NCBI GenBank assembly: GCA_964601275.1 | Contig: CAZRMV010000004.1 | Location: forward strand, 62,001 to 126,000 | Direction: 5' to 3' | DNA: 64,000 bases | Source: JAOZPE01 sp964601275 | GTDB lineage: Bacteria; Krumholzibacteriota; Krumholzibacteriia; JAJRXK01 | Shown here: positions 54,571-61,840 of the stretch, in pieces | How positions within the stretch are numbered: the stretch's first letter is position 1 | Layout of the letters: the number at the start of each line of letters is the position of its first letter | The notes under the pieces: generated by a model | The model's database searches: none | What the model saw: only the letters and a program-made list of their open reading frames with translations | Told to the model about the DNA's origin: nothing | Program-made: the position numbers and the translations under genes

Positions 54571-55835
54571 GCCTGCGCGGCTTTCCGCTCTTCCTGCTTC
54601 GGCCGGGGCTTCTCCTGTTTGGGGAAGCCCCTCGCGAATCCCCCGAAGTGGATGAGCTCCTCCAGGCGACACGACCAGACCAGGTCGTCGCCGAAGACAG
54701 TGATGTCCGGGCAGGAATCACACATGTTCATCCGCCCGTCCTCCAGCACGTCGATGGGCTGGATGATCATGACCGACTGCAGATGCAAGGGGTCGAACCA
54801 CCGCCAGGGACGCAGGAACCAGCGGGCGAAGGCCCTGCGCATGCCGCGGTCGAAGAGGCCGGCGACGGCGGTGATGGCACGTCCCTTGGCCAGGGTGGCC
54901 GGATCTTCGTAGGCCAGCCAGCGGCCGGTCCGGAAGTGGTGGAGCGCCTGGGCCAGCTCAGAGAAGCGCCGCCCCGCGTATCCCAACACCCCACGCTTGG
55001 GACTGACCGCGTAGGTGGTCAACAGCCACTTCAGGGAATCGAAGTCCTCGGTGCCATTGAGATAGGCGCTGGGGGCGAACTCGGGAAAGCGTTCGCGGAT
55101 CTTCGCCACGACTTCGCGCGAGGTGATGTCCAGGCGCATGTTCCCGGTCGGGCGGCTGTAGACCAGGGAATCCATGTCGATCTTCCGGCCGCCCACGAAG
55201 TAGTCGAGCTCGTCCTGGCGGCCGCACTCGGCCTGCCGGTAGAGGATGAAGACCATCACGTGGACCTTTCCGGCCTGGCCGTGCGCCCATTCCACCAGCT
55301 CGGGGACATCGGGGAGCGTGTTCTCGTAGACCGTCGAGTTGAACGCCACCGAGACCGGACCCATCCGGACCACCCGGTCGGCGAGTTCTTCGCGCAGGGT
55401 GTTCAGTTCAAGTTCGTTCTTGCCCTTCCAACCCGGACGCTTCTGCCCGCTGTCGACGTGGAAGGTGTAGCCCTTCACCCCCACGCGGTAGAGCTCCCGC
55501 GCGAGTTCGTCGGTCAGGGCCAGGCCGTTGGTGTTGAGGATCGGTTTCCAGCCCCGCCGCGCGATCAGGGCGACGATGTCCAGGATCTGCGGGTGCACGA
55601 GGGGGTCGCCCCCGGCGATGGAGACTCCGTCGAAGATCCGGTGCCGAGCGAAGACATCGAGTTCGCGGGAGATCTCCTCGAGGGACTTGTGCGAGTTCTT
55701 GACGTTGTCCCGGTAGCACCCCTCGCAATAGAGATTGCAGGAGGAGGTGACCTCGAGCCAGGCGATGGCGTTGTCCGCCGTGCTCCAGGGCAGGCGGTAG
55801 AGGGTCCTGGCGTCGGGATAGGTGAAATCCGTCAT
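54567..55835 (-). CDS. Radical SAM protein with extra C-terminal cysteine cluster
   Basis: The 422-residue protein has the radical SAM iron-sulfur motif C33-x3-C37-x2-C40 in SSCNLYCEGCYRDN, then GGDPLVHPQILDI and NTNGLALTDELARELYRVG typical of the fold. A C-terminal MNMCDSCPDITVFGDDLVWSC gives three further cysteines that may ligate a second cluster (a SPASM-like site with few Cys). Radical SAM enzymes of this layout modify peptides or lipids; no precursor peptide is evident nearby. The last 20 residues are a Lys/Pro/Glu tail. GGGGATGAG precedes the ATG at 55835. The gene is convergent with gltA and overlaps it by 4 bases. It is divergent from nothing; upstream, 188 bases separate it from the MBOAT gene on the same strand. 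Confidence 0.85.
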   Translation of the reverse strand: MTDFTYPDARTLYRLPWSTADNAIAWLEVTSSCNLYCEGCYRDNVKNSHKSLEEISRELDVFARHRIFDGVSIAGGDPLVHPQILDIVALIARRGWKPILNTNGLALTDELARELYRVGVKGYTFHVDSGQKRPGWKGKNELELNTLREELADRVVRMGPVSVAFNSTVYENTLPDVPELVEWAHGQAGKVHVMVFILYRQAECGRQDELDYFVGGRKIDMDSLVYSRPTGNMRLDITSREVVAKIRERFPEFAPSAYLNGTEDFDSLKWLLTTYAVSPKRGVLGYAGRRFSELAQALHHFRTGRWLAYEDPATLAKGRAITAVAGLFDRGMRRAFARWFLRPWRWFDPLHLQSVMIIQPIDVLEDGRMNMCDSCPDITVFGDDLVWSCRLEELIHFGGFARGFPKQEKPRPKQEERKAAQA

Positions 55836-56023
55836 CTCATCCCCCCCAGACCCGTTCAGAAGGATTCGGCCAGTCTAATCCTCTGCTTCCACCCGGACAA
55901 TACCGCAGTCCGCCACGGAACACCGCGCTCACCACTGCGGGAGACCGTGCCCGCCGCCGCCGGGAAACGGCCCGCATCGGCCCGGGGCCCGGGGAGAAGC
56001 CCCCCATCGGCCGGGCGGCGGAC

Positions 56024-57427
56024 TCAGAACTGGAAGTAGATGAACGGGCTGTTGCCGAAGGGCGCGTACAGGAGGATGACGATGAGCATCGCCGCCACCA
56101 GTCCCCAGGCGAGGGGCCGCCCGAAGTCGATGGTCAGTTCCCGGTCGTCCCGCAGCACCACCGCCAGGTGCAGACCGACCCCGAGCAGGATGACCGCCAT
56201 GGCCTGGACGTAGTACCACTCGATGCCGCGCGGCTCGGCGAAGGCCATCTTCCGCAGGTAGGTCCACGCGGTGGAAAAATCCTGGGCCCGGAAGAACACC
56301 CAGGTCACCAGGATGAAGACCATCGTTCCCGCCCACGACGCGATCTGCCGCACAGGGCCCGGCTCCTCGGTGCCTTGGCCCCGCAGGCCCAGGTAGAACT
56401 TGTGGATCGCCAGCGCCACTCCGTGCAGGCCGCCCCACACCACGAAGTTCCAGGAGGCCCCGTGCCAGAGTCCGCCCAGCAGCATGGTCAGCATGAGGTT
56501 GAGGTAGGTGCGGCGCGTTCCCTTGCGGTTCCCGCCCAGGGAGATGTAGAGGTAGTCGCGCAACCATCCGCTCAGGCTGATGTGCCAGCGGCGCCAGAAC
56601 TCGGTCACGTTCAGGCTGCGATAGGGGTGGCGGAAGTTCACCGGAAGGCCGAAGCCCATCATCTTGCCCACCCCGATGGCCATGTCGCTGTACCCGGAGA
56701 AGTCGTAGTAGATCTGGAAGGCGTAGGCGATCACCGCCATCCACGCCGTCCCCGAGGAATAGGCCTCCGGATGGCTGAACACCGGGTCGACATAGACGGC
56801 CAGTGTATCGGCGAACAGGACCTTCTTGGTGAAGCCGCGCAGGAAGATGTCCATCCCGGCGTGGATGTTCGACCGCCTCAGGGGATGGACGAAGGCGAGC
56901 TGGGGCAGGAACTCCGCGCCCCGGACGATCGGTCCCGCCACCAGTTGCGGGAAGAACGATACGAAGAGGGCGAAGTCGCGGAAGTTGTGGGTGGCCGGAA
57001 GCTTCTTCCGATACACGTCGATCGAGTAGCTCATCGTCTGGAAGGTGAAGAACGACACCCCGACGGGAAGGATGATGTCCAGGTGCGGCAGATCGACGCC
57101 GGCCAGATGGAAGAGCGGACGGAAATTGCCCAGGAGGAAGTTGGAGTACTTGAAGACCCCCAGGATTCCGAGGTTCGCCACCAGGCTCACCACCAGCCAC
57201 CGCTTGCGCGCGGTGGGGGTTTGGCTCGACTCGATGCGCAGCCCGGCCAAGTAGTCGATGAGGGTCGAGGTCAGGATCAAGAAGCAGAAGCGCCAGTTCC
57301 ACCAGCCGTAGAAGACATAGCTCGCGACCAACAGGAGGTTGCGGCGGCCCTCTTCCCTGCGCAACAGGCCCAATCCCAACAGAACCAGGGCCAGGAAAAC
57401 GAAGAACTCGATCGAGGAGAAGATCAT
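56024..57427 (-). CDS. MBOAT-family O-acyltransferase (AlgI-like)
   Basis: The 467-residue polytopic membrane protein matches AlgI/DltB/PatA-type acyltransferases: FSSIEFFVFLALVLLGLGLL and NLLLVASYVFYGWWNW at the N-terminus, LPVGVSFFTFQTMSYSIDVY, WRRWHISLSGWLRDYLYI (H282) and GGLWHGASWNFVVWGG with the conserved catalytic H322. It passes acyl groups, usually acetyl, across the inner membrane to a partner that esterifies a surface or secreted polysaccharide. Its partner is probably the SGNH protein whose gene overlaps it by 4 bases (ATGA). It is the last gene of the tRNA-His/hisS run. A GC-rich inverted sequence follows the stop but is not a clear terminator. Confidence 0.92.
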   Translation of the reverse strand: MIFSSIEFFVFLALVLLGLGLLRREEGRRNLLLVASYVFYGWWNWRFCFLILTSTLIDYLAGLRIESSQTPTARKRWLVVSLVANLGILGVFKYSNFLLGNFRPLFHLAGVDLPHLDIILPVGVSFFTFQTMSYSIDVYRKKLPATHNFRDFALFVSFFPQLVAGPIVRGAEFLPQLAFVHPLRRSNIHAGMDIFLRGFTKKVLFADTLAVYVDPVFSHPEAYSSGTAWMAVIAYAFQIYYDFSGYSDMAIGVGKMMGFGLPVNFRHPYRSLNVTEFWRRWHISLSGWLRDYLYISLGGNRKGTRRTYLNLMLTMLLGGLWHGASWNFVVWGGLHGVALAIHKFYLGLRGQGTEEPGPVRQIASWAGTMVFILVTWVFFRAQDFSTAWTYLRKMAFAEPRGIEWYYVQAMAVILLGVGLHLAVVLRDDRELTIDFGRPLAWGLVAAMLIVILLYAPFGNSPFIYFQF

Positions 57428-58482
57428 GGCAAGAACTTCCTCAACTCCTCGGCCAGCATCCGGCCCACGATGCGATGTCCCCGCACGTTCAGGTGGCCCT
57501 TGCCCATGACGCTGTTCTGGAAGCCATGGCAGGGCTGGGCGCTCCGCCGGTACTCGGCGAGCAGGGAGTCGGTGGGATCGATCAGGGTGACCCCGGCCCG
57601 GCGGGCGAACTCATGGTACACCTCGCGGTGCTGTGGGGTGTAGAGACCGCCTCCCTCGATCTGCGAATAGTGGATCCGGGGAATGTAGAGATAGATGATC
57701 TTCGAGTAGCGGCGCGCCAAACGCTGGTGGAGGTACAGGAGCATCTCCACCGCGTCGGGGGGAAAGGTCACGTCGGGGTTTTCCGCCGCCCGTGCCGGAG
57801 GGGGAAAGAAGTGGCGTTTCAGGCGCTCTCGCTCGGTGCGGGTCAAGACATCGAGCCGGCGTTCCACCTGGGTGAACAGGGCCGAGTGTTGCTTCATCCA
57901 TGACCCGATGCGATGCACCCCTTTGCGTTGTGCCGGCGCTCCGGGGATCACCAGTTCATAGGATGTGCCGTCGCGGCGCAGATGGATCTCCGCCGGGCGG
58001 GTGAACTCCCTCAGGTCGAGGTCGTTGTATTGCACCACCAGGACGTCGGGGTCGAACTGGCCCCCGCGCAGCTCGGCGAAGGCGGCCAGATCGGGCGGGC
58101 CCCAGCCCGACCGTCCCCCGTTGCAGATCTCCAGGCCCTCCACCATCGACTCGGCGACGCTGCCGAAGTTCTTCGAAGGGTCGACCTGCATCGCCTCGGT
58201 ATAGGAATCGCCCACCACGAGGGCCCGCAGGGGCGGCTTGCGGGGAAGGGGGTCGTCGTCATTCAGCCCGAAGCGGTTCATCCGGGTACGGCAATAGCCT
58301 TCCTTGCTGAAGACCTGCCACGAGTAGGCGCGCTGGAAGTACTCGAACTGCGGGTCGGGGACGGTGGCCGAGGGACTCACGATCCACAGGCGCAGCACCA
58401 CTTCCAGTACGGCCAGGGTGCCCACCAGCACGGCCAGGCCCGCCAGGATCCGCCGGGAAGTGGATGGGGAGGGGGTCTTCAT
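57424..58482 (-). CDS. SGNH/GDSL-like O-acetyltransferase partner of the MBOAT protein
   Basis: The 352-residue protein has an N-terminal anchor (ILAGLAVLVGTLAVLEVVL) and a periplasmic SGNH hydrolase-like domain: VVGDSYTEAMQV (nucleophile S93 in GDS), NGGRSGWGPPDLAAF (block II Gly), VVQYNDLDLREF and GKGHLNVRGHRIVGRML, where the DxxH motif reads NVRGH. Such anchored SGNH proteins (AlgX/AlgJ, PatB, DltD-like) take acyl groups exported by an MBOAT partner and esterify polysaccharides or wall polymers. Its start overlaps the end of hisS (ATGA) and its end overlaps the MBOAT gene the same way. The target polymer is unknown. Confidence 0.85.
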   Translation of the reverse strand: MKTPSPSTSRRILAGLAVLVGTLAVLEVVLRLWIVSPSATVPDPQFEYFQRAYSWQVFSKEGYCRTRMNRFGLNDDDPLPRKPPLRALVVGDSYTEAMQVDPSKNFGSVAESMVEGLEICNGGRSGWGPPDLAAFAELRGGQFDPDVLVVQYNDLDLREFTRPAEIHLRRDGTSYELVIPGAPAQRKGVHRIGSWMKQHSALFTQVERRLDVLTRTERERLKRHFFPPPARAAENPDVTFPPDAVEMLLYLHQRLARRYSKIIYLYIPRIHYSQIEGGGLYTPQHREVYHEFARRAGVTLIDPTDSLLAEYRRSAQPCHGFQNSVMGKGHLNVRGHRIVGRMLAEELRKFLP

Positions 58483-59915
58483 CGAAGGTCGGACTCGTGC
58501 CCCAACAGGGTCCGGAGGGTCTCCACCAACTTGTCCCGGTCGAAGGAGAACTGCCCCGGCCTCTGTTCCACCCAATCCTCCCGGCGGGTGATCCGGCGGG
58601 CCGCGGCCGCTCCTTCCTCCAGGTCCTTGAGGGTGATCTTCCCCTGCGCCCGCTCATCCTCCCCCAGGATCAGGGCGTAGGGGATACCCCAGGAGGACGC
58701 GTACTTGAGCTGGTCACCCAGCCGGGCCTTGGGCTTCAGGTAGATCTCGGCCCGGAAGCCGGCATCGCGCAACTGCCGCACCAGTGCCAGGTATTCGGGC
58801 AGGAGCTTGCGGTCCAGGGTGGTGACCAGGACCTCGGTCCCCGTTCCCTCGTCCCCTCCCCCCCGAAGCTCGTCGAGCGCGGCCAGGAGCCGATCCACCC
58901 CGATCGAGGCGCCGACGCCGGGAAGCTGCTCGCTGGAGAAGCGGGAGACCAGCTCGTCGTAGCGGCCGCCACCCATGATCGATCCGTACTGCGGAAGATC
59001 GTCCAGGGTGGCCTCGAAGATCGGCCCGGTGTAGTAGTCCATGCCCCGGGCCAGCCGGGGAGAGAACTCGACGTGGGGGGAGCGGCCCAGACCCTCCAGG
59101 TGGCTGCGCAAGGCATCGACCTCCTGGAAGGTGGCCTCGATGCCTTCGACCCCGTCCAGCAGGGCGCGGGCCTTCTCCACCCGCTCGTCGTCTGTCGCGG
59201 CGGTCAGGGCGAGAAAGTCCTGGAGGGCCTCGATCTGTCCGGCGGGCAGCCCGAGGCCGGGAATCGGCGCCCCCGATTCGGGATCGACCCGTCCCTCCCC
59301 GAGTTCCTTCCGGACCCCCTCGGTGCCGATCTTGTCCTCCTTGTCGATCACCCGGATGACCTCGATCTGCCGGCTCGCGTCGATTCCGGCCCGTCGCAGG
59401 GCCCCGTTAAGCACGCCCCGATGGTTCCAGCGCAGGGTGTGGCGGGCCAGGCCGAGAGCTTCCAGGGCCTCGCTCATCGCGGCCAGGATCTCCGCGTCGG
59501 CGAGCATCGAACGGGTGCCCACCACGTCGATGTCGAACTGGAGGAACTCGCGAAAACGCCCCGCTCCCGGCTTGTCCACCCGGTAGACCGGGCCCACCTG
59601 GTAGCGCTTGAAGGGCCGGCGCAGCTCGGGGTGGGCGGCCACGAAGCGCGCCAGGGGAACGGTGAGATCGAAGCGGAGGCCCAGATCGGCGCCTTCCTCC
59701 TCGTGCCTCCACTGGAAGATCCGCCGGGCGGTCTCCCCGGCCTTGGCCCCGGTCAGGACCTCGGCACACTCGATCACCGGGGTCTCCAGCGGCTGGTATC
59801 CGAAGCGCTCGAAGACCTCCCGGATCCGGTCGATCATGGCCAGGCGGCGGCGGATGGGGGCCCCGAGCAGATCGCGCATGCCCTTGGCCAGGATGGGATC
59901 GATGCGTCGGGACAT
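58479..59915 (-). CDS. hisS: Histidyl-tRNA synthetase
   Basis: The 478-residue class II synthetase charges tRNA-His with histidine. Visible are the class II motif 2 (KRYQVGPVYRVDKPGAGRFR, followed by QFDIDVVG), the HisRS-specific active-site motif RGMDYYTGPIFEA, MGGGRYDELVSRF and GVGASIGVDRLL (motif 3), plus the anticodon-binding domain (TEVLVTTLD, KARLGDQLKYA, GEDERAQGKITLKDLEEG). The length is near the upper end of bacterial HisRS. The ATG at 59915 lies 37 bases downstream of the tRNA-His gene encoded on the same strand; the in-frame upstream reading runs through that tRNA and is not real. The stop overlaps the SGNH gene by 4 bases. Motif 2 should recognise the tRNA end, which here has A73 and no G-1. 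Confidence 0.95.
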   Translation of the reverse strand: MSRRIDPILAKGMRDLLGAPIRRRLAMIDRIREVFERFGYQPLETPVIECAEVLTGAKAGETARRIFQWRHEEEGADLGLRFDLTVPLARFVAAHPELRRPFKRYQVGPVYRVDKPGAGRFREFLQFDIDVVGTRSMLADAEILAAMSEALEALGLARHTLRWNHRGVLNGALRRAGIDASRQIEVIRVIDKEDKIGTEGVRKELGEGRVDPESGAPIPGLGLPAGQIEALQDFLALTAATDDERVEKARALLDGVEGIEATFQEVDALRSHLEGLGRSPHVEFSPRLARGMDYYTGPIFEATLDDLPQYGSIMGGGRYDELVSRFSSEQLPGVGASIGVDRLLAALDELRGGGDEGTGTEVLVTTLDRKLLPEYLALVRQLRDAGFRAEIYLKPKARLGDQLKYASSWGIPYALILGEDERAQGKITLKDLEEGAAAARRITRREDWVEQRPGQFSFDRDKLVETLRTLLGHESDLR

Positions 59916-59952
59916 GGCGAGTTTCGGGCGGAAGAGAGGGCTCGGATGGGGA

Positions 59953-60029
59953 TGGTACTGGCGGGTGGACTCGAACCACCGACCCCCAGATCCACAATCT
60001 GGTGCTCTAACCAACTGAGCTACGCCAGC
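59953..60029 (-). tRNA. tRNA-His (anticodon GTG), A73 discriminator, no encoded G-1
   Basis: A 77-base cloverleaf folds on the minus strand with CCA encoded. The acceptor stem is GCTGGCG/CGCCAGT (first pair G-U), the D arm GCTC/GAGC with loop AGTTGGTTA, the anticodon arm CCAGA/TCTGG with loop TTGTGGA (anticodon GTG), the variable loop GGGTC and the T arm GGTGG/CCACC with loop TTCGAGT. The discriminator is A73 and the base before position 1 is T, not the encoded G-1 (paired to C73) found in most bacterial tRNA-His. It is probably processed from a shared transcript with hisS. Confidence 0.95.
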
Positions 60030-60395
60030 ACGCGGGGATCCAAACTAATCGCCGCCGGTGGGAAGTGTCAAGAATGCCCCCGGCGCCGCGGGATTCCTCC
60101 CCCGCAGGCCCCCGGGTTTTCCCCACCCTTCCCCGGGTTGTCCCCAGCCTGTCCACTCTCCACGCATCTTCTCGCGCCCGCAGGCGGCGCCGGGGTCGGA
60201 GGAAGCCCCCCGCGCGGGACGGGCGGAACGGCCGGGGGGCCGGAAGGCGCCGGGCGCCCCGGCCCCTCGACGAGGCGCGGGGGAGCCGGATTGTCTTGGC
60301 CCGGGGCAGGGTGCGTCCTATCTTCTCCGCGACTGTGCGGCGGGGGAGCTTCCCCGCCGGTCATCCCATGGACCCTCAACCGGGACGGAACGTTC
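60030..60395. other. Divergent intergenic region between tRNA-His/hisS and pntA
   Basis: The 366 bases hold no credible gene: small plus-strand frames such as 60058-60402 are Pro/Arg-rich and overlap the pntA start. The region is very GC-rich except for a short AT-rich patch at 60038-60052 (ATCCAAACTAATCG) that may include the -10 of the tRNA-His promoter on the minus strand. A candidate pntA promoter is listed separately. Confidence 0.4.
60296..60324 (+). promoter_or_regulatory. Candidate promoter of the pnt operon
   Basis: TTGGCC and TATCTT are separated by exactly 17 bases; transcription would start near 60331, 65 bases before the pntA ATG. The element resembles the one before gltA. Confidence 0.35.
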
Positions 60396-61553
60396 ATGTT
60401 GACCGCCTTCGTTCCCAGGGAGACGCACCCTGGCGAGACCCGGGTGGCCGCCACGCCGGACACGGTAGCTCGTCTCATCAAGGCCGGATTCGCGGTCACG
60501 GTGGAACGCGGCGCCGGGTCGGGATCGTTGATCGATGATGGGGCCTACCAGGAGGCCGGGGCCACAGTGGTGGCCGACGCTTCACAGGGCTACGCCGGCG
60601 CCGACCTGGTCCTCAAGTACCATCCGCCGACGGCCGAAGAGATCTCGAGCATGAAGCAGGGTTGCCTGCTCATCTCCTTCCTCTATCCCACGCGCAACCT
60701 GGAGCTGGTCAAGGCCCTGCAGGCCAAGGGCATCACCGCCCTGGCCATGGACTGCATGCCCCGCATCACCCGGGCCCAGAAGATGGACGCGCTCAGTTCC
60801 CAGGCCAACCTCTCCGGCTACAAGGCGGTCATCCTGGCCGCCGACCACCTGCCCAAGATCTTCCCGATGATGACGACCCCGGCCGGAACGATCAAGCCGG
60901 CCCACGTGGTCATCCTCGGAGCGGGCGTCGCCGGTCTGCAGGCCATCGCAACCGCCAAGCGCCTGGGAGCGGTGGTGGAGGTCAGTGACGTGCGCCCGGC
61001 GGTGAAGGAGCAGGTGCAGAGCCTCGGGGGAAAGTACATCGAGGTGCCCCTCGACGAGGATGCCGCCGAGATCGAGGACAAGAACGGCTACGCCAAGGAA
61101 CAGAGCGAGGAATTCCTGGCCCGCCAGCGTGCCCTGGTCAAGGAGCGCATCGAGCAGGCGGATGTGGTCATCACCACTGCCGCCATTCCCGGCAAGCCCG
61201 CGCCCAAGCTGGTCACCGAGGACATGGTGAAGAACATGCGGGACGGCTCGGTCATCGTCGACCTGGCGGTCGAGACCGGCGGGAACTGCGAGTTGAGCGA
61301 AGCCGGGAAGGTCGTGGAGAAACACGGCGTCACCATCGTCGGCTTGAGGAACGTCCCCGGCCTCGTCCCGGTGAACGCCTCGGAGATGTACGCCAAGAAT
61401 GTCTTCAATCTCATCTCGGACATGATCGACCGCGAGGGAAACTTCCGGGTGGACCTCGAGGACGAGGCCGTCGGAGGATGCACCGTCCTCCACGAGGGCA
61501 AGATCCACCACCCCGCCACGGCGCAGGCCCTCGGCGAGAAGGGAGGAGAGTGA
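60396..61553 (+). CDS. pntA: NAD(P) transhydrogenase alpha subunit, NAD-binding part (domain I)
   Basis: The 385-residue soluble protein is domain I of the proton-translocating transhydrogenase, which drives hydride transfer from NADH to NADP+ with the proton gradient. It has FVPRETHPGETRVAATPDTV at the N-terminus, DCMPRITRAQKMDALSSQAN (the conserved R-x-QD/E-like loop at the subunit interface), VVILGAGVAGLQAIATAKRL (NAD-binding fold) and VIVDLAVETGGNCE. The gene lacks the membrane part of E. coli PntA, which follows as a separate gene; this split three-gene form is usual in many bacteria. The ATG at 60396 is weakly preceded by GGGACGGAACG. The spacing to the next ATG is 2 bases. Confidence 0.94.
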   Translation: MLTAFVPRETHPGETRVAATPDTVARLIKAGFAVTVERGAGSGSLIDDGAYQEAGATVVADASQGYAGADLVLKYHPPTAEEISSMKQGCLLISFLYPTRNLELVKALQAKGITALAMDCMPRITRAQKMDALSSQANLSGYKAVILAADHLPKIFPMMTTPAGTIKPAHVVILGAGVAGLQAIATAKRLGAVVEVSDVRPAVKEQVQSLGGKYIEVPLDEDAAEIEDKNGYAKEQSEEFLARQRALVKERIEQADVVITTAAIPGKPAPKLVTEDMVKNMRDGSVIVDLAVETGGNCELSEAGKVVEKHGVTIVGLRNVPGLVPVNASEMYAKNVFNLISDMIDREGNFRVDLEDEAVGGCTVLHEGKIHHPATAQALGEKGGE

Positions 61554-61555
61554 CC

Positions 61556-61837
61556 ATGTCCCCGTTCATGATGGGACTGACCGTCTTCGTGCTGGCCATC
61601 TTCCTGGGGGTCGAGCTCATCACGAAGGTGCCGCCGACCCTGCACACCCCTCTCATGTCCGGCGCGAACGCGATCTCGGGCATCACCATCGTGGGGGCGC
61701 TGTACTGCGCGCAGACCGGCAGCGTGGATGTCGCCAACATCCTGGGCCTGGTCGCCATCGCGGTGGCCATGATCAACGTGGTCGGCGGATTCCTGGTGAC
61801 CGACCGGATGCTCAAGATGTTCGGGAGGAAGGGGTAG
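61556..61837 (+). CDS. pntAB: NAD(P) transhydrogenase alpha-2 subunit (membrane part)
   Basis: This 93-residue protein has three transmembrane helices (FMMGLTVFVLAIFLGVEL; ISGITIVGALYCAQTG; ILGLVAIAVAMINVVGGFLV) and the conserved TPLMSGANAISGI segment of the transhydrogenase proton-channel domain II. It joins domain I from pntA to the membrane part of PntB. GGGAGGAGAG precedes the ATG at 61556, and the gene follows the pntA stop by 2 bases and precedes pntB by 3, showing one operon. Confidence 0.93.
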   Translation: MSPFMMGLTVFVLAIFLGVELITKVPPTLHTPLMSGANAISGITIVGALYCAQTGSVDVANILGLVAIAVAMINVVGGFLVTDRMLKMFGRKG

Positions 61838-61840
61838 GAC

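Noticed and set aside
55921..56020. GC-rich inverted sequences after the MBOAT gene as a terminator
   Set aside because: Several mutually exclusive short stems (GGGG/CCCC, GCCCGG/CCGGGC) are possible and none has a T-run; not called.
58479..60014. An N-terminal extension of hisS from 60014
   Set aside because: The additional 33 residues are translated from the tRNA-His gene itself and its processing zone, so they cannot be protein.
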